Part shown: positions 36,801-44,759 of the stretch, piece after piece | How positions within the stretch are numbered: position 1 is the stretch's first letter | Layout of the letters: each line of letters begins with the position of its first letter | DNA from: Mermis nigrescens | Lineage: Eukaryota > Nematoda > Enoplea > Mermithida > Mermithidae | Assembly: GCA_036768485.1 (NCBI GenBank) | Contig: JAVLUZ010000154.1 | Location: 1,007,308-1,071,307 of the forward strand | Direction of reading: 5' to 3' | Length of the DNA stretch: 64,000 bases | The notes under the pieces: model-generated | What the model was told of the DNA's origin: nothing | What the model saw: the letters and a program-made list of their open reading frames with translations, nothing else | Databases searched by the model: none | Translations under genes and position numbers: made by a program

Positions 36801-39800
36801 AGGTATGCACCCCCTTGAAGGCTGAATACCCCAGAAACCAAATACCTTCAATTTTTAAAGAAATTTTTCTCATGTTTTCGCAATTTTTTGAAGCCAACGG
36901 ATAGTGTTCGATGAGAAACGTTGAAAAATGGTGTTTTTTCGTCATACCACCATTTTTAAGGCCATTTTTTGACCTTTGAAAATTCTTGCACCCCCAGAAT
37001 TTCGGTGTCGCCCTCTTATGGATGGGGGACGGTGGTAACAAGATCACTTTGTTTGAATACGGACCAGTCGCATTGTAATGATTTATAACACTGTATAAAC
37101 ATTAAAACGAAATGGGCAACCTGAGTGCTGCAATTCGATACAAATTTATGGCGATGGAAACTCATGAAATGTTTATTGATAATTTTTCTATCATTTATTG
37201 ACCCTTTGCAGAGAAAATGTTGAAACGCAATGCAATGCACCCAAACATCCATACGTGATATCGGCCTTGTGAACCTGAAATTGAAAAAACTTTTTTGTTC
37301 AGTTTTTTGCCGACAATTCTATCTCTGTGCCAAATTTATCTGAAGACGTTTAGATGTTGAAGCGGTCTATAGCATTAATATAGGTAAGAACGAAAAATTT
37401 CGAAATTTTATCCGGAAAATTTGAGTAAATTGAACAAAATATAGTCAAAAAATGAGTAGATGGCGTGAAGCGCCGAAAACCTGATACTTTTGAGTCAAAA
37501 GATGGCTAAAAGCGCTTAAAACAGCCCCTTTTCTAAAAATTTTTCGAAAAATCGTGAATTCGGAGGAAGGGGTGTAATTTTTTTCTGAGGGAAACGATTT
37601 AACTTCCAAAAAACCTATTATTTTTACAGTCAGCTGATTAGGTTTCTTGAAAATTTTGATATTTGAGTTGGGGTTTTAACAGTAAACTCGAAATTCCGTC
37701 TGCAATGCCTTGCGTTTTCCTAAAATCGTATGTCAATTACAAGATTTGTCGAAATTTTTGGAGGTAACTACCCCCTCGCACATGTGTACACCTGATTTCT
37801 AGGAATTGCTTTTCCGTGAATACAATGCATATATCGCCGTTAGTTACAGTCATACATGTAGCGGCTCAAGATTTAGGGGGTCCCGGCCATTTTTAGGGGG
37901 GTGTTTAAATGACCTCTAATTTTTGGCTAAAAACGCCTAAAAGCGGCCAAAAAATTTAATTTTTCCAAAAATGGGGGCTCAAAAACATTTATTTTTCTTT
38001 TTTGTATATCTTGTTAATTTATCGATTGGTAATTCCTATTTCTATGGCTTTTACTTTTTTAGTGTTTTATTTCTTAATAATTTGCTTTTTGCCTGTTTAT
38101 CGATCGTTGTTCTTTATTTCGATAGCTTCTACTTTTTTTGGCATTTTATTTCTTTATTCGTTTTGTATTTCTTGTTTATTTTGGATCGGTACTTCCTATT
38201 TTAATAGCCTTTACTTTTTTGGCACATTTTATTTCTTCATTTTTTGTTTATGTATCGATTTTTTATTTCTAATTCATTTTTTCCTGTCGAATTAGGTCAA
38301 ATACGCCGAAAGTGCTCGCATGTACGTCAGTGCGTCTAAGGACGGAAACTTGAAAATTTGGGACGGTATTTCAAATCGATGCATAAACACGTTTGAAAGG
38401 GCTCACGATGGGGCCGAAGTTTGCTCGGCAGTTTTTACCCGAAACGGAAAAGTACGATTCGCATCTTTTTCTGGATAAAAATAAATTAGAAGTTAAGTTC
38501 ATACAAATAAAAGTGAAGAAAGTTTGTTTTTTCTTTATTTCTAATAGTTTTTATTTTTTTATTTTTGAATTTTATTTTTAATAACTTTTTCAGTTTTAAA
38601 TTCGACGATTCGGAAACTATTCTAAAATTAATTGGGAGGGCGATTTTCTTTCACTAAAAAAATCTGCTCTTTTTCCTTACTTCGCATTTTACCCATTTTT
38701 CATCATAAAAATCCCAAAAAAATCTCCAGTTGTTAGAAAGAAAAAGAAAAACACTTGAAGAATTTCTAATACTTAAAAATAAAAATGAACAAACGGTCAC
38801 ACCATTTTGTTTCCATTTTACTATTTAAAAAATTGTCTAATTTGGGGTTTTCTTGTTTTTATAGTACATCCTGAGTAGTGGAAAAGATAGCGTTATCAAG
38901 CTGTGGGAACTTTCGACTAATCGTTGCTTAGTGGCTTACACAGGGGCTGGCGTTCCAGCCCCTCAACAGGCTCAGTATCGCGTTCCTGCCGCCTTTAATC
39001 ACACCGAAGATTACGGTAAGCCCCCGAAAATAGAAAATTTTTGACCCTTTCCTAATTTTTTTGGAAATATTACATTTTTTGGCCATTTTAGGTGTTTTTG
39101 ACCGTTTTTGGCCACAACGTTGAGTCATTCACCCCCCCCCCTAAAAATAGCCTGGGACCCCCCACCTAAACTTTCGAGCCGTTACATGTATGACGGTAAG
39201 AGGAATTTATTATTTTTTATTTTCTACCTTTAATTGTCTATTATTATTGAAAATTATTGAAAATTGCTGAAGAATTAGTGTCGCCATGAAAATTTTGGGG
39301 TTTGTATGTCAAATTTTTATAGTTTTTTTCAAAAGTGACATTTTATTATTAAAATTGTTTGCATTTTTATATAAATATTTTCTTTCTTTCAAATTTTCCT
39401 CTCTTCTCTCGATTCTGTTTTATCCGATATGCATTAAGTGGCTTAGCTTTAATTTGATTATCCTTCCTGATTTTCCTTGAAATGATTTATTTTTGGTTTT
39501 TTACGGGATTTTACCAGAAATTTGCTCATTTAAAAGCTTTTTGATGAGAAATGGACTTTTTCGGTGTTGTGGCAATGGAAATTGAGTTTTTAAATTCTTT
39601 TTCATTTTTTTTCCTAAATCTTGTTCGCTCCGCGGAGAAAACGTGCGTAGGATCCACATACGCATACTGGGAGAGGTATGGTGTATACATGCAACAGAGG
39701 TGGATGAGGATTCCCCACCGATAGTTAATCGTCCTCCCACCCCTCCCCCAAAGTCAGAAAGTTTTTAACCCCCCCCCCCATTTTTGGAAAAAAATTGCGA

Positions 39801-42800
39801 TTTTGGGTCGTTTTTAGTTGTTTTTTTGCCATTTTTGGCAAAAATTTTGAGGTCATTCCTCCCCCCCTAAGAATGGCAGGGGACCCCCCCCGGAATTTCG
39901 AGCCGTTGCTTGTGTGCGCCAAACGACGTCTTACAGTATGATTTTGAGTTCAAATGCCAATTTTTTGAAAAACAAAATTTTCAATTCGTTCATCCCGATA
40001 CTTTTCTTTCATTATTTCGTATAAATTTTATGTTACGGATCATTCCATGATTCTTATTATTATTAGTTTTTTTGCAAATTGAACCATAAATATTCATGAA
40101 AAATGAAATACGGCGAATTAAGTATCAAAATTTGACATTAATTAGATAAAAAAATTACTCATATGCCCCTCCCAAAAAACTCGGTTTACCCCTCCCAGAA
40201 TTTTTGACCGTTTGCATGTTTGATAGGATCGTTCTTTATTTTCAGTTGCGCTCTTGTTTTGAAAATTTTAAGAGAATGGGGGACGGTCGACTGTATGGGA
40301 TCCAGCCAGGTATTAAATTCTGGAGGTCCAAAAATTTTAACCGTCAAATTGGTGTCGGTAAATTTAGGATAGGGACAAGAACATCACTTTTCTACCTTTA
40401 TTTTTAGAGCTCTAACCACTGATATCGAAAAGACGCGAGAAAAATAAAATATTTCTAAAATTTAGTGCTATAGTCTGTTCCATACCTGGGCGTGGGCCCC
40501 CAGAAACCCAAATACCCCCCTCCCCCCAGAATTCCAAATACCCCCCGCCAGAATTCAATTTTTGAAAATTTTTTCCGCAATTTTTTGATGCCGATGGATA
40601 GTGCTCGATGAGAAACGTTGAAAAATTGTGTTTTTTCGCCCTACCACAATTTTTAAGGCCATTTTTGACCTTTAAAAAAATCTTGCACCCCCCCAGAACT
40701 TTGGTGCCGCCCACCTATGGTCTGTTCCATTCCAAAGGGCCCATTTCCAGCTGACTGAAGTCTTATTTCTGTAATACACTTTCAATACACAAATGGCGTC
40801 TTCAATTATGCTCTCGTAATAGCTGGTTTGCATTTAACTCTTCTTATTGGCGTTTAATGTGTTTTGCTTAACATGTGTTGCGCCTGTAAGACTACCGCAA
40901 TAATCTAAAAATATTCTGCTACAGTATTAAGCCGTAAAGCGAAAATGGGCCGTTTGAATGAACAGACTATGAAAACTTTCGCCTGAAAATCGATGGTATC
41001 TCGGCTTCTGGGGATAAGGCAACGGCTAAACATTTAACGGGGGATGGGAACTTTACCCTACCTGAAGTTTGTCGTCCCCGTACACAAGACATGCTACAGC
41101 ATGGGAATTCTGGGGAGAGGGTGGTGAAATTTCGAAGTGCCTTTTTTTGGGCCCAAAAATAGTTTTTTTTCTCGGTGTTTCTGACGATGCTCTATCTTTC
41201 TACAGCATAAGAACATTTTTGAAATTTTCGAAAAAATCCAAAAAATGTCGAACAAAGTGAACAAAATATATTCAAAACATGAGTAAATGGCGCGAAGCGC
41301 CAAAAATTCGACACTTTCGAGCAAATATATAAATAAAAACCCTTAGAAAAGCACTTTTTCTGCTAATTTTTGGGAAATTTTTCGAAACTTATAAAAATCG
41401 CAAATTCTGAGGGAAACAAAAAAATTTTTTTGCGGGGGGGGGTGGAAACCTCTGCCTATCCAAGATCATGTATGGTCGTCTCCCATCCCCCAAGGACCGA
41501 GATTTTTTACCCCTTCGATTTTTGGGGAAAACCTGTGTTTAGTCATTTAGGTGATTTTTGGCCAAAAATTGACGGTGCATGTTTGGGGCGACCGATTTTA
41601 GAGATGGGCCCACCCCCTCCCTACTTGCATGAACATTATGACCCTAAATCTTTTTCACTTTTGTTTGTATGTTTTTGCACTCATTTCTCTTTTTTTCACA
41701 GTTTTGTATCCTGATCAATATTCGGGCAGCTTGTGTTCGTGGGATTCGAGAAATTGCGACAGAAAGCGTCTCTTGGCGCTTGGTAACTACTGTTTATGTC
41801 TAATAAAAAGCTTCTCTGATATTTTGATTGGTCACGGTAGCACATAGGCATAGGGGTCTACCCCATACGTGGGCAACAAGAAAATTCTGGGAGGTGCAAG
41901 ATTTTTCAAAGGTCAAAAAATGGCCTTAAAAGTGGTGGTATGGCGAAAAAACACCATTTTTCGGCGTTTCTCATTGAGCACTATCCATTGGCATCAAAAA
42001 ATTACGAAAAAAACAACAAAAATTTTCAAAAATTTAATTCTTGGGGGGGGTATTTTGATTTCTGTGGGGTATTTTGGTTTCTCAGGGGGGGTGCATACCC
42101 CCAAACCCCCCACACCCAGGTGCCCAGGTGTGGTATACTCCCCCCCGACAATCTGAATAACCCCTAAAACCAATAAATCCCAGAATTGAAATTTTCAGTG
42201 CTATTTTTGGCGATTTTGCTCCATCGAACCCCTCAGAATTCGGCTGCTGCTCGTGTATGATAACCATTACTGTATTGTATTTTCCTTAAGATATGTAATA
42301 TAGGTGCACAAGGTCAGGGTCTGCAGGGGAGAGGGGTGAAATCCCAAAAATTCAGAACAGTAAACTAAACGTTCACGATTTTTTGCTGTTTTAACGATCA
42401 AAATGATCAAAATAGCCTATAAAACGTCTTTTCGTTGTAATATTGCATTTAAAAAGCATTTTAGTCCATTTTTACTGCATTATATCACTTTTAACACCAA
42501 TTAATGCAAAAGTTTATCAATTTTGGGCGCTTTTTGAGTAAAAAGTACTTAGAAGTATTGAGCTGGCGCGAAGCGCTGGAATAATCTAGACGTTTTCACT
42601 GCTTTTGACCTCAACAAAATGATGAAAAAACGTTCCATCCGCTGAAAATCGTCGGACAGTACCTGTCCGGCTGACCCTTCAGGAGGGTAATACCCCCTCA
42701 CACCTTCCCACTATGCGCATGCATGATATGTAAAGGTTCAAAAATCTCACTTTCTAATCATTTCTTATGAAATTCTGCTGATTTATTAAATTTTGCTAAA

Positions 42801-44717
42801 ATCATATTTAGGTTTGGCTCAGCAGAGCCAACCTGTTTAATCCAACTAGCTTAAGTTCTTTTACGCCCTCGTGATTCTGATATTTCCGGGTTAAGTAACG
42901 CTTTTTTTAATTTTGGGTACCTACATAATTATCCAAATTTTCGACCAATTATACCCATACATGTGAAGGCTCGAAATTTCGGGTGCGGGTCCTCGGCCAT
43001 TTTTAGGGAAGGGGGCTTGAACGACCTCCAATTTTTGGCCAAAAACGGCTAAAAATGGCCAAAAAATTCGATTTTATCCAAAAATCGGAGGGGGGGTAAA
43101 AAATTTTATGGCTTTGGGGATAGGGGGACAACAAACTTTGGGTGGTAAGCATATATACGTGGGCAGCAAGAAAATTCTGGGGGTGTAAGATTTCTCAAAG
43201 GTCAAAAAATGGCCTTAAAAGTTGTGGTATGGCGAAAAAACACCAGTTTTCGACGTTTCTCATTGAGCACTATCTATTGGCATCAAAAATTGCGGAAAAA
43301 AACGAAAAAAAAATTTAAAAATTGAATTCTGGGGGGGTATTTTGATTTCTGGGGGGTGGTATTTTGGTTTCTCGGTGTTGCATACCCCCCGAACCCCCCA
43401 CGCCCAGGTGTGGTGGTAAGATCCCCATCCCCTCTTTTACGTGTATGATTATACCCAGAAGCCTTTGTCCAAACACGAGAATCACTTGAGAATCAGCACG
43501 CTCAAAAAAAGCTGCCGTTTTCATCCTGGTTTCATATAAAATTATCAAATTCTTAGGCTCAGATGCCCTATCTCCTTTCATGTGCATTATTTTATTTATA
43601 GTTAGATGCTTAAAGAAATAATAGGAAGTCATCAATACGATACAAAAACGAAAAATGGATAATTTAGGGGGAAAATGATAATAACGAATTAGTAAATAAA
43701 AAGAAAAAAGGCTTAGGTAGAAGTGCAGCATGCTATAAGTATGAAAGAAACTGAAAGACGCGAGGAAAAGCACGAATGGACCTAAAAAATTATATTATGA
43801 GATGTTGCATGTTTTAAGAGACGCTAGAAATGCAGCGGGAAAAATGATATAAACACTTTTCGTGCCCAAATTCGGTAGAAACGTTATATTATGTTTGTTT
43901 ATGTGAAATTATTATTTATCGTCTGGGCCTTAGAATTCTGCTGCTGGTCCAGAAATGTTCAAAAATCAAAAAGTGCCAAAAATAAATGAGAAGGTAAAAA
44001 CACCTTTTTAGATATTTTTCGTCTCATTATCATTTAAAAATGCGAATTTCGAATTTTATTTTTTTATTAGTTGCTCATTTTATTTTATTTCGAATTCTGG
44101 GGCCTTTGGATCCGGGGTCCGGACCACACGTTGGCGTCGGGGGGAGGGGTTTGGGGGTATGCAACCCCCAGAAGTTGAAATACCCTAACCCCCAGAAATC
44201 AAAATACCCCCCCAGAATTCAAATTTTGAAATTATTTTTTGCTTTTTTAGCGATTTTTGATGCCATTAAATAGTCCTTGATGAGAAACGTCGAAAAATGG
44301 TGTTTTTACCGCCATACCACCATTTTTAAGGCCATTTTTTGACCTTCAAAAATTCTTGCACCCCCCCCCCCCCAGAATGTTCTTGCTGCCCACGTATGGT
44401 CCGGACCCACACGACTGAATTTATCTTAACAAATGTTCTCTCTGGGGCATCTGTATGGTTTGCCGTATGTAAGCAAGCGTTTAACTTGACTTACGTGATA
44501 TAATGACGCTGCAATATTCAGAAGGATGATACGAATGAATGTAAAGTCCTTTTTCTAATTGTTCAGAATTATTTTAGCCCTTAAGCTCACATTTATCGTA
44601 GGTCATACGAGTCCGGTACGCAGCTTCGCCCACTCTCCAATACAAGCAGCTTTTGTTACATGTAGCGACGACTTTAGAGTTAGATTCTGGTACAGAAAAT
44701 CAACCCTAGAAGCTTGA
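24775..44717 (+). CDS. CSTF1: Cleavage stimulation factor subunit 1 (CstF50), 11 coding exons
   Basis: CstF50 is a nuclear WD40 protein of the CstF complex, which binds the GU-rich element downstream of poly(A) sites and promotes 3'-end cleavage. Eleven exons with compatible phases give about 425 codons (human protein: 431). Residues 1-60 are the N-terminal dimerisation region ([27 protein letters not shown]). From about residue 95 run seven WD repeats, e.g. [80 protein letters not shown], ending [14 protein letters not shown]. Agreement with the known family is strong along the whole length. Exons: 24775-24824, 27254-27381, 29034-29201, 29846-29994, 31871-31993, 33519-33594, 33693-33772, 38296-38451, 38865-39015, 41702-41782 and 44602-44717. 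The introns hold MITEs and tandem repeats. It appears intact. Confidence 0.95.
25081..26364 (+). mobile_element. R4-1: hAT-type MITE interrupted by a mini-LTR element
   Basis: The R4 family is about 425 bp with termini CATACATGCACACAGG and CCTTGTGCACCTATG. The first part (25081-25503) and the last 8 bases (26357-26364) flank the LTR element. Outer flanks AGTCAGTA and AGTTAGCA match at 6 of 8. Other copies: 35381-35813 and 42299-42725. Confidence 0.75.
25504..26356 (+). mobile_element. miniature two-LTR retroelement (TRIM-like), TSD CACC
   Basis: Two direct repeats start TGTCACGTACWTGACAGC. The first (25504 to about 25840) and the second (25941-26356, ending GGGCGTGACA) are alike over the first 200 bp and diverge later. 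Between them are about 100 bp ending in the purine tract AAAGAAGGGAGA, placed as a polypurine tract. CACC flanks both sides (25500-25503 and 26357-26360). No coding sequence remains. It lies in CSTF1 intron 1. Confidence 0.75.
26447..26852. mobile_element. E1: long palindromic MITE (AGTGGTCG termini)
   Basis: Arms of about 120 bp or more, starting AGTGGTCGTCATGAAAGATG and containing CCTCAGAATTATGATAGAGG, are repeated in inverted order at the right end. The centre holds another inverted pair (TAGCTATTAATAGCGCCAAC). A second copy, E2, is at 34667. The termini are TA-rich outside, but no sure target duplication is seen. Confidence 0.8.
27254..27381 (+). CDS. CSTF1: CSTF1 exon 2 (dimerisation domain)
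   Basis: Acceptor TTTACTTTTAG|T. Encodes [18 protein letters not shown] then [21 protein letters not shown]. The 3' end is uncertain. GATG|GTTCGC (27381) is phase 1 and joins exon 3 as [14 protein letters not shown]. The alternative ACTT|GTAACA (27404), phase 0, lies within the terminus of an adjacent R2 element. Confidence 0.8.
27398..27640 (-). mobile_element. R2-1 next to the CSTF1 exon 2 donor
   Basis: The R2 family is about 205-245 bp with termini CATACATGTAACAGG, GGCCATTTTTAGGGG and AATGACCTCCAATTTTTGG. This minus-oriented copy starts about 17 nt after the likely exon 2 end and closes with GAGCCGTTACATTTATA. Target duplication unclear. Confidence 0.7.
29034..29201 (+). CDS. CSTF1: CSTF1 exon 3 (linker and start of WD1)
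   Basis: Starts after TTATTTAAG (or 8 nt later if exon 2 uses the other donor). Encodes [18 protein letters not shown] and [20 protein letters not shown], ending GAAG|GTTTAT in phase 1. Confidence 0.88.
29223..29443 (+). mobile_element. R2-2 with perfect 15-bp TIRs
   Basis: Starts CATACATGTAACAGG and ends with the exact inverse, 21 nt downstream of the CSTF1 exon 3 donor. Flanks TCAATTAT and TCGATCTT match at 6 of 8. Confidence 0.82.
29766..29845 (+). repeat. four tandem pseudo-acceptors before CSTF1 exon 4
   Basis: A 23-24 bp unit (TTTTATTTTTTACAG plus spacer) occurs four times, with ACAG ending at 29775, 29798, 29822 and 29845. The last is the acceptor matching the protein frame. Confidence 0.9.
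29846..29994 (+). CDS. CSTF1: CSTF1 exon 4 (WD1)
   Basis: Acceptor TTTTTTACAG|GT, donor AGAT|GTGAGT. Encodes [20 protein letters not shown] through [12 protein letters not shown]. Phase 1 in, phase 0 out. Confidence 0.95.
30005..30596. repeat. R2-3 (minus) and R3 copy downstream of CSTF1 exon 4
   Basis: R2-like sequence at about 30005-30240 (GAAAATTTTGACCCCTATTT, then the AATCATTCACCCCC stretch) abuts R3 at about 30245-30596 (GTGTCAAATTTTCGGCACTT, ending CCAGAATTCCCACGCTGTGC). Confidence 0.65.
31031..31856. repeat. 68-bp tandem array, about 12 copies, before CSTF1 exon 5
   Basis: Each unit holds AGATTATAAAT and its complement ATTTATAATCT around a 13-nt spacer, so each can form an 11-bp hairpin; the unit also carries TAATAATTAAATTATACTTG. 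Copies are highly alike; one is shortened at about 31745. The array ends about 14 bp before the acceptor. Confidence 0.92.
31871..31993 (+). CDS. CSTF1: CSTF1 exon 5 (WD2)
   Basis: Acceptor ATTTTTAG|GAAG, donor TTCAG|GTTTAA. Encodes [20 protein letters not shown] through KRAFRTIQ, 41 whole codons. A 68-bp tandem array ends just before the acceptor. Confidence 0.95.
32542..32766 (+). mobile_element. R2-4 with 8-bp TSD GTCCGAGC
   Basis: CATACATGTAACGG to CCTGTTACACGTATG, with GTCCGAGC at 32534-32541 and 32767-32774. Confidence 0.88.
33192..33437 (+). mobile_element. R1-4 with 8-bp TSD GTGCTAAT
   Basis: GTGCTAAT on both sides (33184-33191 and 33438-33445), about 80 bp upstream of CSTF1 exon 6. 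Confidence 0.88.
33519..33594 (+). CDS. CSTF1: CSTF1 exon 6 (WD3, first part)
   Basis: Acceptor TTCATTTAG|GAAG, donor ACGC|GTAATG, phase 1 out. Encodes [20 protein letters not shown] and TQQST. Confidence 0.93.
33693..33772 (+). CDS. CSTF1: CSTF1 exon 7 (WD3, last part)
   Basis: The 98-bp intron before it ends TTTTTATTTTAG|TG. Encodes [20 protein letters not shown] then HKGAIAD, donor GAT|GTTAGT. Element F1 starts 44 nt after the donor. Confidence 0.94.
33817..34654. mobile_element. F1: hAT-like element with GGTTCC hexamer arms, TSD ATACATAC
   Basis: Termini TAGGGATGTTCCGG and CCGGCACATCCCTA, with an exact 8-bp duplication ATACATAC (33809-33816 and 34655-34662). Both arms (about 33820-33985 and 34495-34640) are arrays of GGTTCC/GGTTCTT in mirrored orientation. 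The unique 500-bp middle has no ORF. Confidence 0.85.
34667..35004. mobile_element. E2: palindromic MITE (AGTGGTCG termini)
   Basis: Same family as E1, with GC-rich arms starting AGTGGTCGCCATGAAAGATG. It is shorter than E1 at the right side and starts 12 bp after F1. Confidence 0.8.
35381..35813 (+). mobile_element. R4-2: hAT-type MITE
   Basis: CATACATGCACAAAGG to GTGCACCTACGCATG. It contains the exact hairpin GGCGCTTCGCGCC at 35519-35531. No clear target duplication. Confidence 0.7.
36136..36339 (-). mobile_element. R2-5, TSD CTGTAAAG/GTGTAAAG
   Basis: CATACCTGTAACAGG to GCTACATGTCTG; flanking octamers match at 7 of 8. Confidence 0.8.
36776..37020 (-). mobile_element. R1-5 with 8-bp TSD GATGGGGG, nested in an R2-like sequence
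   Basis: GATGGGGG at 36768-36775 and 37021-37028. The flanks (about 36655-36770, CCAAAAATGGCAAAAAAC) read like R2, whose GGGATGGGGGACGG phrase supplied the target. Confidence 0.82.
37390..37620 (-). repeat. R3 element, minus orientation, partial
   Basis: Carries TGAACAAAATATAGTCAAAA and GGCGTGAAGCGCC in CSTF1 intron 7; its termini are worn. Confidence 0.6.
37851..37990 (+). mobile_element. R2-6, left half only
   Basis: CATACATGTAGCGGCTC through TCCAAAAATGGGGGC, then replaced by the T-rich tandem repeat before CSTF1 exon 8. Confidence 0.65.
38003..38290. repeat. T-rich tandem repeat (about three units) before CSTF1 exon 8
   Basis: Units of roughly 85-90 bp with GGTAATTCCTATTTCTATGG or its variants, then TTTACTTTTTTGGCATTTTA, repeat with many changes up to the acceptor at 38295. 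Confidence 0.65.
38296..38451 (+). CDS. CSTF1: CSTF1 exon 8 (WD4 and start of WD5)
   Basis: Acceptor GAATTAG|GTC, donor GGAAAA|GTACGA. Encodes [20 protein letters not shown] then [15 protein letters not shown]; 52 whole codons. Confidence 0.95.
38865..39015 (+). CDS. CSTF1: CSTF1 exon 9 (WD5 to WD6)
   Basis: Acceptor TTTTTATAG|TAC, donor TTACG|GTAAGC. Encodes [20 protein letters not shown] through AAFNHTEDY. The donor lies within an 8-bp target duplication of an R2 element. Confidence 0.95.
39021..39192 (-). mobile_element. R2-7 inserted at the CSTF1 exon 9 donor, TSD ACGGTAAG
   Basis: ACGGTAAG occurs at 39013-39020 (exon 9 end plus donor) and again at 39193-39200, right after the R2 terminus GAGCCGTTACATGTATG. 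The left terminus of the element is missing about 40 bp. Confidence 0.85.
39684..39916 (-). mobile_element. R2-8
   Basis: Minus-oriented R2 with ATACATGCAACAGAGG at one end and GAGCCGTTGCTTGTGTG at the other; flanks not clearly duplicated. Confidence 0.7.
40469..40970. mobile_element. D8: TATAGTCTGTT-type element split by R1-6
   Basis: Left TATAGTCTGTTCC, resuming after R1-6 as ATTCCAAAGGGCCCATTT; right end AAATGGGCCGTTTGAATGAA then CAGACTA. R1-6 inserted within its left inverted repeat. Confidence 0.7.
40481..40719 (-). mobile_element. R1-6 with 8-bp TSD GTCTGTTC
   Basis: GTCTGTTC at 40473-40480 and 40720-40727. The target was the terminal repeat of D8. Confidence 0.88.
41089..41640 (-). 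repeat. R3 copy followed by a degenerate R2 copy
   Basis: R3 at about 41089-41475 with GGCGCGAAGCGCC at 41289-41301, then R2-like DNA at about 41480-41640, in CSTF1 intron 9. Confidence 0.6.
41702..41782 (+). CDS. CSTF1: CSTF1 exon 10 (WD6)
   Basis: Acceptor TTTTTTTCACAG|TT, donor CTTG|GTAACT. Encodes [20 protein letters not shown] then KRLLALG. Confidence 0.92.
41864..42132 (+). mobile_element. R1-7 downstream of CSTF1 exon 10
   Basis: CATACGTGGGCAACAAG to GCCCAGGTGTG. Flanks GTCTACCC and GTATACTC match at 6 of 8. A degenerate fifth-type repeat (about 42133-42262, with CTCAGAATTCGGCTGCTGCT) follows. Confidence 0.78.
42299..42725 (-). mobile_element. R4-3 with 8-bp TSD ATATGTAA
   Basis: ATATGTAA at 42291-42298 and 42726-42733. 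The interior matches R4-1 and R4-2 on the other strand. Confidence 0.85.
42956..43447 (+). mobile_element. R2-9 with TSD ATTATACC, interrupted by R1-8
   Basis: CATACATGTGAAGGC to TTTTACGTGTATG, with ATTATACC at 42948-42955 and 43448-43455. R1-8 splits it, so R2-9 is older. Confidence 0.88.
43150..43412 (+). mobile_element. R1-8 nested in R2-9, TSD GTGGTAAG
   Basis: GTGGTAAG at 43142-43149 and 43413-43420; termini CATATATACGTGGGC and CGCCCAGGTGTG. Confidence 0.9.
44125..44398 (-). mobile_element. R1-9 with 8-bp TSD GTCCGGAC
   Basis: GTCCGGAC at 44117-44124 and 44399-44406; last intron of CSTF1. Confidence 0.88.
44602..44717 (+). CDS. CSTF1: CSTF1 exon 11 (WD7 and stop)
   Basis: Acceptor TTTATCGTAG|GT. 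Encodes [20 protein letters not shown] then [17 protein letters not shown] and TGA. The final WYRKST matches the family C-terminus. Confidence 0.95.
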
Positions 44718-44749
44718 ATCGCCCGATTGAAAATAAGCTTGATTGATCC

Positions 44750-44755
44750 ATTAAA
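44750..44755 (+). promoter_or_regulatory. possible poly(A) signal (ATTAAA) of CSTF1
   Basis: ATTAAA 33 nt after the stop codon, followed by T/G-rich DNA. A weak motif in AT-rich sequence. Confidence 0.35.
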
Positions 44756-44759
44756 TTTT

